DNA from: Akebia trifoliata
Taxonomy: Eukaryota > Streptophyta > Magnoliopsida > Ranunculales > Lardizabalaceae
Length of the DNA: 64,000 nt
Direction: 5' to 3'
NCBI GenBank assembly: GCA_017979445.1
Contig: CM030718.1
Location: 28,887,021-28,951,020, forward strand
How positions within the stretch are numbered: the first letter of the stretch is position 1; each line of letters opens with the position of its first letter. Below are positions 1 to 10,215 of the stretch, piece by piece. The notes beneath the pieces are model-generated. The model had not been told where the DNA came from and did no database searches. It worked only from the letters and a program-made list of their open reading frames with translations. Made by a program: the position numbers and the translations under genes.

Positions 1-526
1 TAATAAAAAGGATCCTGGCGATATCAAACGAATCCCCATGTTAATGGTGAACATCATATCTTGATGTCTGGGAATCTAAAATCACATTGTTCTTAGGTAA
101 AATGTGTCACAGTCACACCACACTCAATCGTGGCAGTACAATCTACTCAGCCTCCACCAAACAAAGATGGGACCAGCGACTGGGATGTCTACACGTGTCC
201 ATCTTATATTGGTTAAAAGCAATTATTTATTTGACCTAACTACGTGGCCGAAGTCGTTGATAAGATCGACAGCACAAAGTGCGTGCCTAACAATTTAATT
301 TAGGCTTCTTTAGTTTTGGTTCATTGGCCCATCTCTTAAAAACAAAAATTAAGATATCAAAGTAAATTAAAAAGCATGCTCTAAATTAATAAATATATAA
401 TAATAATGAATATTAAAATTTGGAAGGGACAAGATAATTTTTAATAAGTTTAATACTTAAAAAAACATTAGATATTTACTTCAATTTTACATATTTTTCA
501 AAAGAAAAAAAAGTTGAACTAATTTC
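1..526. other. AT-rich intergenic DNA, no gene seen
   Basis: No open frame longer than about 65 codons has recognisable protein similarity, and there is no repeat structure I can define. The stretch is plain AT-rich spacer on the far side of the CIPK gene. Confidence 0.6.
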
Positions 527-634
527 CAAGCACTCTGATGACGTGATGGTGTGCATAGAATCATAGATATTTGTTTACTTGTATCTCAAGGAAAAAATCT
601 ATGATTCTATGTACGCCGTCACATCAACACCTTG
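527..634. repeat. Core-hairpin MITE copy 1
   Basis: Imperfect palindrome. The left arm (about 527-570) ends in AGAATCATAGAT and the right arm (about 597-634) begins ATCTATGATTCT. The loop carries the TATCTCAAGGAAAA box that recurs, with variation, in the other core-hairpin copies of this window. The outer arms (GTGATGGTG / CGCCGTCAC) match each other only partly. It belongs with the subgroup whose core reads CATAGATGC/ATAGATAT. Confidence 0.65.
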
Positions 635-1302
635 TTGATTGTAGTATTGTAGGAAGTCAATTTAGAACAACTCTTACAAAAGTTCATAGGGTTTCTTTAT
701 CGCTAAATTTATTTATTTATTTATTTTTAATTTTTTGTCTTTTCTATTCAAACAAGGGTTATCGATTAACGTGAAGATAGGTTTAACGGATTTTAAACTC
801 AAGCCATGTGATTAACATTCCACATGCCTTACCAACTTTGTTAAGTTGGCATCTTCCTTCCATTTTGCTATGTGTTTTGTGTGTAATTAAATTATTATTC
901 TATCGGATTTTTTATTTTATATTTTTTGTGTGATTGTAACTTGATTTTATTGTTTATGTTTATTGGATGGAGTTTTGGATATCTGCGTAGTCTATATTGA
1001 ATTAGATTTTCAATATTTTAATTTTAACTTTGAGTGCAAATCTGAATTATATTTCAACTATTAACATGTGTTCTTTTATCATGTTTTTAATCTTTAATTA
1101 TTTTAATTTTTAGAATTTTAATTATATTCAATTATTTTTAATTATTTATTCAAACCTCAACATGATGATAGAATTTTTCATTAAATAAAATAAAAAATCA
1201 AAGGCTTTCCATTAGAGATTCAGAAGAGGACCTTTAAATCATTTTCATAAGTCTATAATAGAAGATCAAGTTCAAGGAGTATACATGAGTTTAAAAATAG
1301 AG
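635..1302. other. AT-rich intergenic DNA, nothing recognised
   Basis: The sequence is low-complexity and T/A-rich. There is no coding frame, no RNA gene and no repeat boundary that I can support. Confidence 0.55.
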
Positions 1303-1455
1303 TCGTGTTGGAGTGACTCCAGTAAGGGACATCTCTACGTGGTGGCGTACAAATGTTCATAGATGCATTTTACTCGTATCTCGAAGAAAATACATCTAAG
1401 GATATGCGCGTGCCACCACGTCAAGATGTCCCTCATGTATCTCACTCTAGCATTA
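1303..1455. repeat. Core-hairpin MITE copy 2 (subgroup C ends)
   Basis: Ends are GTTGGAGTGA on the left and TCACTCTAGCATTA on the right. Inner arms are GGGACATCTCTACGTGGTGGC and GCCACCACGTCAAGATGTCCC, with the core ATAGATGCATTTTACTCGTATCTCGAAGAAAA. The end sequence (AATGCTAGAGTGA type) is shared with the copies at 43808, 48529 and 50916. It lies directly beside the MULE-type MITE that follows. Confidence 0.7.
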
Positions 1456-1458
1456 ATC

Positions 1459-1726
1459 TTAAAAATAGGGTAAATTACACTTTTCACACCCTATTGTTTG
1501 ACATAATTCTATGTTGACTCCTTAATATTTTTGATAATTATACATACCTCGCATGTAGTTATCTAATGGGTTAACAATTTATGAAATGAGAGCAAAATAG
1601 TAAAATAACATCTGAATTTTAACAGTCTATGAAAGGGAGGCAACTATAATTATCAATATGTTAAGGGGTCGACATGAAATTATGCCAAATTACAGAGGGT
1701 CAAAGTGTAATTTACCCTTAAAAATA
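1459..1726. mobile_element. MULE-type MITE with 9-bp target duplication
   Basis: A 250-bp element (1468-1717) starts GGGTAAATTACACTTTTC and ends AAAGTGTAATTTACCC, so its terminal inverted repeats are about 15 bp. It is flanked by the identical 9-bp direct repeat TTAAAAATA at 1459-1467 and 1718-1726. A 9-bp duplication is the hallmark of Mutator-like transposition. There is no transposase inside, so this is a non-autonomous copy. The intact duplication suggests a fairly recent insertion. Confidence 0.8.
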
Positions 1727-1815
1727 CAAGACCATCTCAAATATTCCCAAAACATAGAGGGTATGTCTAAATCACTAAAAAAAAATCGGACATTTAATAA
1801 AAAAAGAAAGCCAAA

Positions 1816-2044
1816 CATGATTTTTAAACTCATCCGAGATCGAGACGTATCGCCCGAGTTAACTTGGTATCAGAGCTAAACGAGACCAACTCACAAAGTC
1901 ATTTTTTGACAGAGTTTTACATTTCACAGTGTAATTTTTTGAGTTATCTCATGAAATATCTCAAACGTATCGAAAAATCCATCCGAGACGACTCGGTATC
2001 GGAGCTGAATGAGACGAGACGGGATATCGAGTTTAAAAACCATG
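1816..2044. repeat. CATGGTTTTAAA-ended MITE (old copy)
   Basis: Starts CATGATTTTTAAACTC and ends GAGTTTAAAAACCATG. Inside are GAGACGACTCGGTATCGGAGC-like boxes that recur in the copies at 51773, 52317 and 60417. It lies just upstream of the CIPK leader and may border the CIPK promoter. Confidence 0.6.
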
Positions 2045-2253
2045 AAGCCAAGTGGAAATATTTAAAGTAACGAATACAGAAATTGGTATTAATGCTCAAA
2101 ATATTAAGTTTCCTGAACCGAAAACTAGTTTCAGTGATGGAATCCGAATATTCGAAAGGAGCCAGTGCGTTTGTTCTCTATTTAAAGTACTAAATTCTAT
2201 GTCTTTTCGAATGTTTGGTGGGATCCATCACAGTTTCCTCTTTCGAACCAAAG

Positions 2254-3558
2254 GTAAGCTGGATTATATTTGATTTCCAAATATTTTGATTTAAGACAGA
2301 ATCTCTTAGATTCCAAATTAGTGAATCTCCACGATCTCTGACGTTAAAATCTATAGTCGAGATTGCGTTATTGTTTCGGTTTTTTTTTTCTTACAAATTT
2401 ATGGATTTTATATCGTTTTATTTAGTGTTCTTCGCTATTAGATTATTATTCTATTATGTGGAACTTTAGCGAGGTTGATTGATTCAGTCTTTTTAATCTG
2501 TAAATGAAGGTATGTTATCGATGAATCTAGTCTTTTTGGTCTTAATTTACTCTCTTTTTTCATGTTTTTAATCTTAATTTGCTCTTTTTCGGTTTATTTG
2601 GTGCTCTTTGTTTGGAAAATTGTTGTTTTTCTTATTGATAATTTTGTTGGTTAGTTGAAAATTTTGGTACTTTTTTTTTTTTTTGCTCTAAAAGTTACTT
2701 GCAATCCTCAATCTGCTCTTTTTGAAGAAAAAAATACTTTTTTTTTTTGACATTTTAAATCGAACCCTTAATGAAAGTTAATTTGAAATCTCTTACTTTG
2801 TGTTGTTGGTTTCATTCAAGGCATGTCTCTTCATATAATTTCTTACTACTTCAAAACTGATCATTTTCTTTTAAAACCTTCAATTTCAATTTGAACCAAG
2901 GCCTTTGATACCTTTTGCATGAGTTTTAATCATGGAGAAGAAAGGGTTTTTCTTTCTCTTGATGAGGATAAATTTTTGAGAAAGTTTTCTCTTTGTAATT
3001 GGTAGTAAAAAGTTGTTAGATTTCAATTTCTTATTGAATTTTCATTTTTTTTCTTGCTTGTCCTTCACTACTCTATGTCATAGTGAAAAAAATTCCAATA
3101 TTTTAAAAATTTTGCGATTAATTCATGATTCTTTCCATCGGCAATTGAATCAAAGAGAATTCACAAAGCTTGGAAATTTTTATTTTTATCTATATTTAAT
3201 ATAAAATTTTGTTATTTTATTGAATATTATGTTTAATATAGGAAATATTCATTTTTACAATATCCATAGGTATAAGATTACATTTTAATTTTCACGCGAT
3301 TTTTGACGATTTTTTCCTCAAAATTTTCCCTTGTTGAATTTTCACAAATCCCAACTTTGTCACTATGTTCTAAATGGTTCCAATAATACTTATTCGTTTA
3401 CAATTATAAGCTTGGAATTCTCATCCTTCTTTAAAGGTTATATCTGTTGTTTATTGGTGAATTGAGGCCCTGATCGTAAAAAAAAAAAATTTTTGCTTTG
3501 TTCTTGGAAGTCAAATGTCTGATTTTAACTCGTACCCGTTTTCTTGTGCTTTCTGTAG
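2254..3558 (+). other. Predicted intron in the CIPK 5' leader
   Basis: A good donor (AAG|GTAAGCT at 2253/2254) lies in a non-coding leader. A pyrimidine-rich acceptor (TTTCTGTAG, G at 3558) lies 300 bp before the kinase ATG. The 1.3 kb between them is strongly T-rich on the + strand, as plant introns are. Many plant CIPK genes with intronless CDS are known to carry a leader intron. Without transcript data the exact boundaries remain an inference. Confidence 0.5.
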
Positions 3559-3597
3559 TCGATCGCTGACAGACGAAAAACCTGAGAATGTTGAAAG

Positions 3598-3789
3598 ATG
3601 TGTTTGTTTTGCACCATGGAGTCCTTCTTTGAGGTCAATGAACTTGTAGCTCCATTTGAGTTACCATTACTTGTCCTTGATGAATCTATTCCTAGCAATC
3701 GATCCTCACTCCGTGCCCAAATGTTCAATGGGTGCACGAGTTCTAGAAAGCCTACTCTGTTAAAACACGACCTTATCGATGATGGTTGA
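3598..3789 (+). promoter_or_regulatory. Upstream ORF (63 codons) in the CIPK leader
   Basis: An ATG-started frame of 63 codons lies wholly in the second leader exon and stops 71 bp before the kinase start at 3861. If the leader is transcribed as predicted, scanning ribosomes would meet this ATG first, so it could lower kinase translation. I recognise no domain in the peptide. It could equally be a chance frame, because the leader exon has no other reason to stay open. Confidence 0.4.
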
Positions 3790-3860
3790 GCTCTTCTTGT
3801 AAAAAATCCTTTTGGTTGGAAAGGTTAGCATATTATTGCATATAAGGTTTCTTAGTAGGG

Positions 3861-5225
3861 ATGGAAAATAAAGTGAGTATATTGATGGAGAAATACGAAT
3901 TAGGGAGATTGTTAGGAAAAGGCACGTTTGCGAAGGTTTACTATGCGCGAAACCTTAAATCTGGCCAAAGTGTGGCCATTAAAGTAATTGACAAAGAGAA
4001 AGTCTTGAAGGTCGGGTTGATGGATCAAATAAAGCGAGAGATTTCTGTAATGAGGTTGGTTAAGCATCCAAACATTGTACAACTTTATGAGGTCATGGCT
4101 AGCAAAACCAAGATTTACTTCATCATGGAGTATGCTAAAGGTGGCGAGCTCTTCGACAAGGTAGCCAAGGGAAAGCTTGATGAGGACGTTGCACTGAAGT
4201 ATTTTCAGCAATTGATCTGCACTGTTGATTTCTGCCATAGTAGAGGTGTTTATCATCGTGATTTAAAACCCGAAAACCTACTGTTGGATGAGAATGGGAA
4301 TCTAAAGGTTTCAGACTTTGGGTTGAGTGCCCTTACCGAATCTAGGCATCAAGATGGGTTGTTGCACACGACTTGCGGAACACCTGCTTACGTTGCTCCC
4401 GAAGTGATCAGTAGAAAAGGGTATGATGGAGCTAAAGCTGACATATGGTCTTGTGGTGTGATCTTGTTTGTTATTTTGGCTGGTTATTTCCCTTTCCATG
4501 ATTCTAATTTGATGGAGATGTATAGGAAGATTGGTAATGGGGACTTCAAATGTCCTAATTGGTTCCCTTCAAGAGTATGTAGGCTTTTGTCGAAGATCTT
4601 GAATCCGAACCCAAACACAAGGATTTCAACTGCAAAAATCATGGAAAATTCTTGGTTCAAAAGGGGGCTCATCACCAAATCAATAAAATCGAAGACAGAA
4701 AGTAACAAAGAAACTCCACTTGATGTTGATGTAGTTTTAAGTTCTTGCGACGATAGCAATACTTCTGCGAATATAACACAAGTGTTGGTAAAACCAACTA
4801 ACTTGAATGCTTTTGATATAATCTCACTCTCTGCGGGGTTCGATCTCTCTGGCCTTTTCGAGGAAAACGACAAGACGGAAGAACGATTCATATCCAAACA
4901 GCCTGCCACAGCCATCATCTCTAAATTGGAGAACATTGCAAAGCGTCTAAGGATGAAAGTATACAAGAAGAATGGTGGGTTGTTGAAATTTGAGGGACGG
5001 AAGAATGGGATGAAGGGATTGTTGTCAATCGATGCGGAAATCTTTGAGATCACTCCATCTTTTCATTTGGTGGAGTTGAAGAAATCGAATGGTGATACTT
5101 TGGAGTATCAGACGATATTGAAACAAAATATTAGGCCTGCTCTCAAGGACATTGTTTGGGTTTGGCATGGTGATCAGCAGCAACGGACACAGGAAGAACA
5201 GCAAGAACAACTTCGGCCTTCTTGA
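3861..5225 (+). CDS. CIPK10: CBL-interacting protein kinase (SnRK3)
   Basis: Ser/Thr kinase that is recruited and activated by calcineurin B-like calcium sensors and phosphorylates membrane transport and stress targets. The protein is 454 aa, normal for the family, and the CDS is intronless. Kinase domain about residues 12-266: Gly loop GKGTFAKVY (19-27), Lys41, Glu60, HRDLKPEN (132-139), DFG (152-154), APE (179-181). The activation loop carries the [12 protein letters not shown] segment typical of CIPKs. The NAF autoinhibitory/CBL-binding motif is [18 protein letters not shown] (316-333), followed by a PPI (ABI2-type phosphatase) segment around 345-375. The N-terminus ([15 protein letters not shown]) aligns with the CIPK2/CIPK10 start, which supports this ATG. 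The Gln/Glu-rich tail (439-450) is variable in the family. The symbol CIPK10 rests on overall likeness plus gene order, so CIPK2 is the main alternative. Confidence 0.93.
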   Translation: MENKVSILMEKYELGRLLGKGTFAKVYYARNLKSGQSVAIKVIDKEKVLKVGLMDQIKREISVMRLVKHPNIVQLYEVMASKTKIYFIMEYAKGGELFDKVAKGKLDEDVALKYFQQLICTVDFCHSRGVYHRDLKPENLLLDENGNLKVSDFGLSALTESRHQDGLLHTTCGTPAYVAPEVISRKGYDGAKADIWSCGVILFVILAGYFPFHDSNLMEMYRKIGNGDFKCPNWFPSRVCRLLSKILNPNPNTRISTAKIMENSWFKRGLITKSIKSKTESNKETPLDVDVVLSSCDDSNTSANITQVLVKPTNLNAFDIISLSAGFDLSGLFEENDKTEERFISKQPATAIISKLENIAKRLRMKVYKKNGGLLKFEGRKNGMKGLLSIDAEIFEITPSFHLVELKKSNGDTLEYQTILKQNIRPALKDIVWVWHGDQQQRTQEEQQEQLRPS

Positions 5226-6362
5226 GAATACTACGTACATCCCTGATTGTCGTGTATTATGTCGTCTCGTTTACTAGTTTCTCTTAATGTATTTCAGTTT
5301 TTGTTTTCTTCTTATGTTACTTTTCTTTCTCCAAGAACAACTCCTGTTCTGACCCATTAAGAAATTTTGAAGTCTTTTTTCACACAAGTCTCACGTTACT
5401 TGCAAACTATAATTTTTGGGTAAATATTTGTCCAATCAACCCCTAGGTATATAGTTTTCTCATTTGGGTCTTCTATTCCCGATTGGTGACTTCGGACTAT
5501 GTTGCAACTCTATGTCATTGAAGAGAGAGAGAGAGACAGACAGACAGACAGTTCCACTAAATAAAAACCAAATCGAACATAGGTCGGTTCCCTAAATAAA
5601 AATCAGAACCGAACCAAATTCTATTGGAATCAAATCGAATTAAAGTTCGTTTGGTTTGGTTCAATTCTATCGATTGCTAATATTCTATAAAATTTCATAT
5701 AATAAATCACAAATCTATTCGTAAAATGTCATTAGTTTATTCATTAAAGATCACTAACCTATGTCCTAACTCCTACAATAATTCATAATTATTATATTTA
5801 TTTTTATTTTATTGCATAAGGGTTCAATCTTGGTTTGGTTTGATTCGGTTTTATACAAGCTTGATTCGAGAATCGAATCAAATTGATCGGTTCTTCATTT
5901 TCGTAACTTGGAACTAAACCACAACTTGTTCCAAACCGAATCAAACCAAAGCTATCGGTTTAGTTCAATTCTCAGTTTGAGCCGGACCAAGTTGCACCGT
6001 AAATAACTTGTATTCTTCATTGGTTGATATAATGAAATTACCGCTTTCACCCATGGACTTAGGTCAATTCTAACTGAACCACAATCAACGATTTTGTTGT
6101 AACATTTTTCTGACAGTGATTAATCTCCCAATCAAAAACTAATTTTCTTTCCAACGAAATCCCATGCTGTAATTAAACATCAACGTACATTCTCTCAGGA
6201 TCAAATCAATTTTGTGGGTAATATCTTTGAGATGCATACACACAATCATGATTCATAAATGATCATGACTGCAATACTATCACATGTGTGCTAAATAGGA
6301 AAAAAGAAATTTGGAGATGAAGAATAAACCACATCAATAAAATGAGGCAAATGTGCATTATT
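5226..6362. other. Intergenic: GA/GACA microsatellite and GGTTTGGTT-rich repeat
   Basis: After the kinase 3' end comes a (GA)n(CAGA)n microsatellite at about 5524-5550. From about 5560 to 6000 follows sequence filled with GGTTTGGTT/GGTTCGGTT and its complement (AACCGAACC, AACCAAACC) on both sides of an AT-rich centre. This resembles an old inverted-repeat element, and I could not fix its ends. The remainder to 6362 shows nothing. Confidence 0.5.
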
Positions 6363-6500
6363 TCCTCGGCCCTCGTGCACGCTCACTTACCCGGTGAGTG
6401 TGATGTGCGGGCGTTGCAAATGCCGCTCTTCCGATTCTCCTATTGGGATGTAAGTTCGGACACCCCCATCATAAAAAATAAAAATAAAATAAAATAAAAT
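6363..6500 (+). mobile_element. SINE 3' fragment (5'-truncated)
   Basis: Contains CTCACTTACCCGGTGAGTGTGATGTG and a 3' end TAAGTTCGGACACCCCCATCATAAAAAATAAAA. The same body and tail recur at 27841-28007, and in the opposite orientation at 41958-42216, where the tRNA-like head is still present. It lacks the head, so it is a truncated copy. Confidence 0.6.
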
Positions 6501-6649
6501 GAGGCAAAAGAGATTTTATGAGGTTCATCGTCTAATTTCGGCATTATGTCAACCAACTGAGCTATAGATATGTAGGACTATTAGAGTAGTAGATGGGCCG
6601 TATGGGCTCTTCATGCTCAAATGTATAGCAGACCCAATATTTTTCTACT

Positions 6650-7153
6650 ATAACCCATATTTTTCTCTTTGTATGAATGATGGGGAATCTGTCGATCATA
6701 TGTTGATCCATTGTTCATTTTCTTATAATATTTGGTCGTATTTCCTTGGTCTCTTTGGTTTTAATTGGATCCCTCCTCGTAAGTTCTCCTCGTTGTTAGT
6801 AGAATGGACTAGTAACGTTTTCCATACCAGAAAAAGGATCCTTTGGGCTTTGCTCCCCTCGGCTATCGCTTGGGGGATCTGGAACGAAAGAAACAACAGA
6901 GTGTTCAATAATAAGAGTAGTAGCTCTCACACAGGTTTTTTGGAGATCTTGGGTTTGCTATACCTTTGGTCAAAGCAGAATATAGAGTTCGCGGGGACTA
7001 CTTTTGACGATTTTGTGTTTAGATGGCACTCTTTCTGTAATTACTAATGTTGTTTTTCCTTGTTTTGTTGTTCTTATTTGAGGCTTCCTCGGCCTCTTTG
7101 TTTCTTGTATTTCTTTCTAATCAATATATTATACTTTTCAAAAAAAAAAAAAA
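6650..7153 (+). mobile_element. 5'-truncated LINE (zf-RVT C-terminus)
   Basis: An open frame to 7047 encodes the C-terminal reverse-transcriptase zinc-binding region of plant L1-type LINEs: GESVDHMLIHCSFSYNIWS, then AIAWGIWNERNNRVF and a conserved DDFVFRWHSFCNY end. About 90 bp of 3' UTR and a poly(A) run at 7139-7153 follow. Everything upstream of the zf-RVT region is missing, as expected of incomplete reverse transcription. It is clearly related to the longer copy at 19775-21135. The C-terminal frame is still open and there is no target duplication I can see. Its 3' end lies only about 0.1-0.2 kb before the PPR gene. Confidence 0.85.
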
Positions 7154-7367
7154 ATTTATTTAACAATTAACATAGACCAATGGACCTTATCATAAGGCCC
7201 ATCTAGATCTCAGTACCCGGCAAAAAAAGCCCATGTATTGAGAGATGAGTGGTCCACTAATTGAACGCTTCAGATCGAATCATAATTTCATTGATTATGC
7301 AACTTCACGTAACTATAATAAGACGGTTGTGAGAGAGAGTAATCAAGAACAATTGGAGCGTTGTCTG

Positions 7368-9389
7368 ATGAATTTTCTTCGTTTCTCTTTCACTTCTCTG
7401 TTTCCTACTAGAAATCCCAAATTTCTTTCAAATCTCCTCAGATGGTCAAACACCCAACTCTTTGATTCACGAAATTTCAATTTTGTATCTTTCTCCAGAA
7501 GTACCCACAAACCCTTCGACGAAATTCCTCAAAGAAACGTTTTCGTATTGAAATCAAAATTAAGAATATCTCACATTGCTTCCCGTGAAAATTATGTAGA
7601 ATTAAAAGTTCCGAACTATGTATTTGGAGACGTATTTTCTTGTACAGCGACAATTTCAAGGTTGGTTAGGAGTAATCGGCAAAAAGAGGCCATTGGGTTG
7701 TTTAAATTAATGCTTACACATGATTGTAGACCGAATTATGTGACGATTTTGGGCGTAATTCGCTCCTTGGGTGCTATCGATGTGGAAGAGATGGCTTGGG
7801 TAATTCATGGATTTGTGATTAAACTCGGGTTCGATTCACAAGTTTCTGTTGTAACAGCTCTTCTAGGTCTCTATTCTCTGTATAATATTGCAATTGTGTG
7901 GAAGCTGTTTGATCATGTACACACAAAGGATGTAGTTCTATGGAGTGCAATGGTTGTGGCATGTTCGAAGAACTGCCAATTCATTGAGGCCTTTGATGTT
8001 TTTCGAGAAATGCAATGTTTTGGTGTGGAACCGAATCATGTGAGCATTGTGAGCGTTCTACCTGTTTGTGCGAATTTTGGTGCTTTGTTATTTGGAAAAC
8101 AGATACATGGGTACTCCATAAAAAAGGATTTCTCTTCAATTATCAACGTTCAAAACTCGCTTGTCGATATGTATGTCAAATGCAAGAACTTGAAGTCATC
8201 AATTCTAGTTTTCGAGGGTATCGAGAATAAGGATCTAGTCTCATGGAACACCTTGATTTGTGGGTGTACGGAAAATGGGTGTCCAAGAAAAACATTGGAT
8301 CTGTTCTGCAAAATGCGATATTCTTGCTTCAAACCAGATGAAACCACCTTTCGGAATACATTAGGGGCATGTTCACAAGCAAAAGAACTTAAATTTGGAT
8401 TGGAATTGCATTGTGGCGTATTAAAAGCGGGTCTATTGGCATCCATTTCTATTGTGACCGTCCTTCTGAAGATGTATTCAGACTTTGGTGACGTGGGCTC
8501 GGCACAAATTTTATTTGGTCAGCTCCCTTGCAAAGATCTTATTGCTTGGAGTGCAATGATTTCAGTCTACGCTCAAGCCGGGCATCCATATCTAGCATTG
8601 GACACGTTTAAACAGATGCAATTAGCGGAAGAGAAACCGAATGAGATTACCTTGGTTAGTTTGTTACAAGCGTGCTCTCTGATAGATACTCATGAACTAG
8701 GCAAGAGTATCCATGCCCATGTAGTTAGAGCGAGGTACTCGTCAAGCCCATTTATAACATCAGCTTTGATTGATTTATATTGCAAATTTGGAAGACTGAG
8801 TCAAGGGAAAATTCTGTTTGATCAACTTCCCACCAAAGATCTTATCTGTTGGAGTTCAATGATAAATGGGTATGGAATGAATGGGTGTGGAAAGGAGGCT
8901 CTTGACACATTCGCCGACATGTTAGATTGCGGGACAAAGCCCAATAATGTTGTTTTTCTTTCTGTTTTATCCGCTTGTAGTCATTGTGGTCTAGAAGAGG
9001 AAGGTTGGAGGTGGTTTAGTTGTATGGAAGAGAAGTTTGGTATTAGTCCTACACTTGCACATTGTGCTTGCATTGTAGATATGCTTAGCCGCCGAGGGCG
9101 GATTGAAGAAGCACTTGGGTTTATTAAAACGATGTCGGTGGAGCCAGACGCGAGTGTCTGGGGTGCTTTGCTTGCTGGCTGTAGAGCAACACAAGGAGTT
9201 ATTGAGGTTGCGGAATTTGCAGCCAAACGACTTTTTAGCTTGGACCCGGAAAATACTAGCTACTATGTAATCTTATCGAACCTTTATGCAGAGCATGGTC
9301 GATGGAGAGATGTCGAGAGATTGAGAATGTTGGTGAAGGAGAAGGGATTGAGAAAGATAGCAGGTTATAGCATGGTTGAAGCAATATGA
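7368..9389 (+). CDS. Pentatricopeptide repeat protein, PLS class, E subgroup
   Basis: Predicted organellar RNA-binding protein that acts in editing, splicing or stability of specific transcripts. It is intronless, as most PPR genes are. From Met 7368 it is 673 aa. The frame stays open back to an ATG at 7245 (714 aa), but the later start gives an Arg/Ser/Phe-rich leader (MNFLRFSFTSLF...) that looks like a mitochondrial presequence. Degenerate repeats follow, with the usual junctions: DVVLWSAMV, DLVSWNTLICGC, DLIAWSAMISVYAQAG and DLICWSSMINGYGMNG. The C-terminal E region runs from about PDASVWGALLAGCR to the stop (GYSMVEAI). There is no DYW deaminase domain, so any editing role would need a DYW partner. 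The target RNA cannot be read from this sequence. Confidence 0.9.
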   Translation: MNFLRFSFTSLFPTRNPKFLSNLLRWSNTQLFDSRNFNFVSFSRSTHKPFDEIPQRNVFVLKSKLRISHIASRENYVELKVPNYVFGDVFSCTATISRLVRSNRQKEAIGLFKLMLTHDCRPNYVTILGVIRSLGAIDVEEMAWVIHGFVIKLGFDSQVSVVTALLGLYSLYNIAIVWKLFDHVHTKDVVLWSAMVVACSKNCQFIEAFDVFREMQCFGVEPNHVSIVSVLPVCANFGALLFGKQIHGYSIKKDFSSIINVQNSLVDMYVKCKNLKSSILVFEGIENKDLVSWNTLICGCTENGCPRKTLDLFCKMRYSCFKPDETTFRNTLGACSQAKELKFGLELHCGVLKAGLLASISIVTVLLKMYSDFGDVGSAQILFGQLPCKDLIAWSAMISVYAQAGHPYLALDTFKQMQLAEEKPNEITLVSLLQACSLIDTHELGKSIHAHVVRARYSSSPFITSALIDLYCKFGRLSQGKILFDQLPTKDLICWSSMINGYGMNGCGKEALDTFADMLDCGTKPNNVVFLSVLSACSHCGLEEEGWRWFSCMEEKFGISPTLAHCACIVDMLSRRGRIEEALGFIKTMSVEPDASVWGALLAGCRATQGVIEVAEFAAKRLFSLDPENTSYYVILSNLYAEHGRWRDVERLRMLVKEKGLRKIAGYSMVEAI

Positions 9390-9829
9390 CCTGTAGAATA
9401 ACTTCTGTTGTACATATATTGTTTTATGCATAAAACCCATTGTAAATTTAATTATCTATTTGCTTGGTACCCTCTCTCTCTCTCTCTCAAGACATTTTTC
9501 TTCATTGATAATCCCTAAAGAAGAAGAAACTACTAACCAACCAAACCTTGCAAATTGGAGACGTAATCCACTAAACATTATAGAGAGGATAATTTCCTTT
9601 TTTCACAAAATTAAGAAAAAGACGTCAAAATTACAAAGACAGAGAACTGAACATGATTGATTTTGTAGATACAAACAACATTACAGGATCATATAAATGC
9701 GTGTGATTCGAAAACCCTAATTTTCAGCTTTACATTCCCCTTTCATCATCAGTTTTTCTAATGATCCACTATTACAATAGACAAATTAACCATCACAAAT
9801 CATAAATAAAACAAATTTGAAGAAGAAGA
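9390..9829. other. Intergenic, 3' flanks of two convergent genes
   Basis: Holds the 3' ends of the PPR gene (+) and the small membrane protein gene (-), with a (CT)n run at about 9472-9488. No other feature is seen. Confidence 0.5.
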
Positions 9830-10215
9830 TCACGATTGCTTCGATGCCGCAAAATGCCTCCACAAATACCTTCCACTAGCCATGTCAACGCAAGTCCAGA
9901 ATCCCGAACCAATTGCAGAAAAAACCTAATAAAAAAAAAAATGCAGAAGAAATTAAAGTTTTTTAATTAATCCCTCACCAAATTCATCAAAAATAGGAGC
10001 TAAAGAAATGAAACACTACAAGAACAAGAATTAAAACCCTAGAAAATTGATTAAAGTACCTTCATTGATCGAGGAACAGGTGGTTCTGATTCTTCGATAG
10101 GTTTGACTGATTCTTCGAGATTTTGAGTCTCGGGTTTGGATTTTAGATTCTTTAAAACGAAGAAACCTGCAATCGTTGCAGAAAGAAAGAGCAGAATTAG
10201 CCTCAGAGGGCACAT
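9830..10215 (-). CDS. Small membrane-anchored protein (methyltransferase-related family), 83 aa
   Basis: Two exons: 10060-10215 (52 codons, ending AAG|GTACTTT) and 9830-9925 (acceptor TTTTTATTAG), in phase, 83 aa. The N-terminus MCPLRLILLFLSATIAGFFV is a hydrophobic anchor or signal. An acidic, Pro-rich middle follows, and then the conserved-looking end SGFWTCVDMASGRYLWRHF. From memory this matches a short plant family annotated 'methyltransferase-related', with an Arabidopsis member at At5g58375 beside the EngB gene At5g58370. The name does not imply a methyltransferase domain and none is visible, so the function is unknown. A CT-rich patch (10238-10252 on the complement) lies just upstream of the start, typical of plant core promoters. 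Confidence 0.8.

Noticed and set aside
6535..6580. tRNA-like TAGCTCAGTTGGTTGACA on the minus strand
   Set aside because: Only an A-box/D-arm-like stretch is present. No T-arm (GGTTCRANTCC) follows at the right distance and the acceptor stem does not pair. It is probably a fragment of a tRNA-derived SINE.
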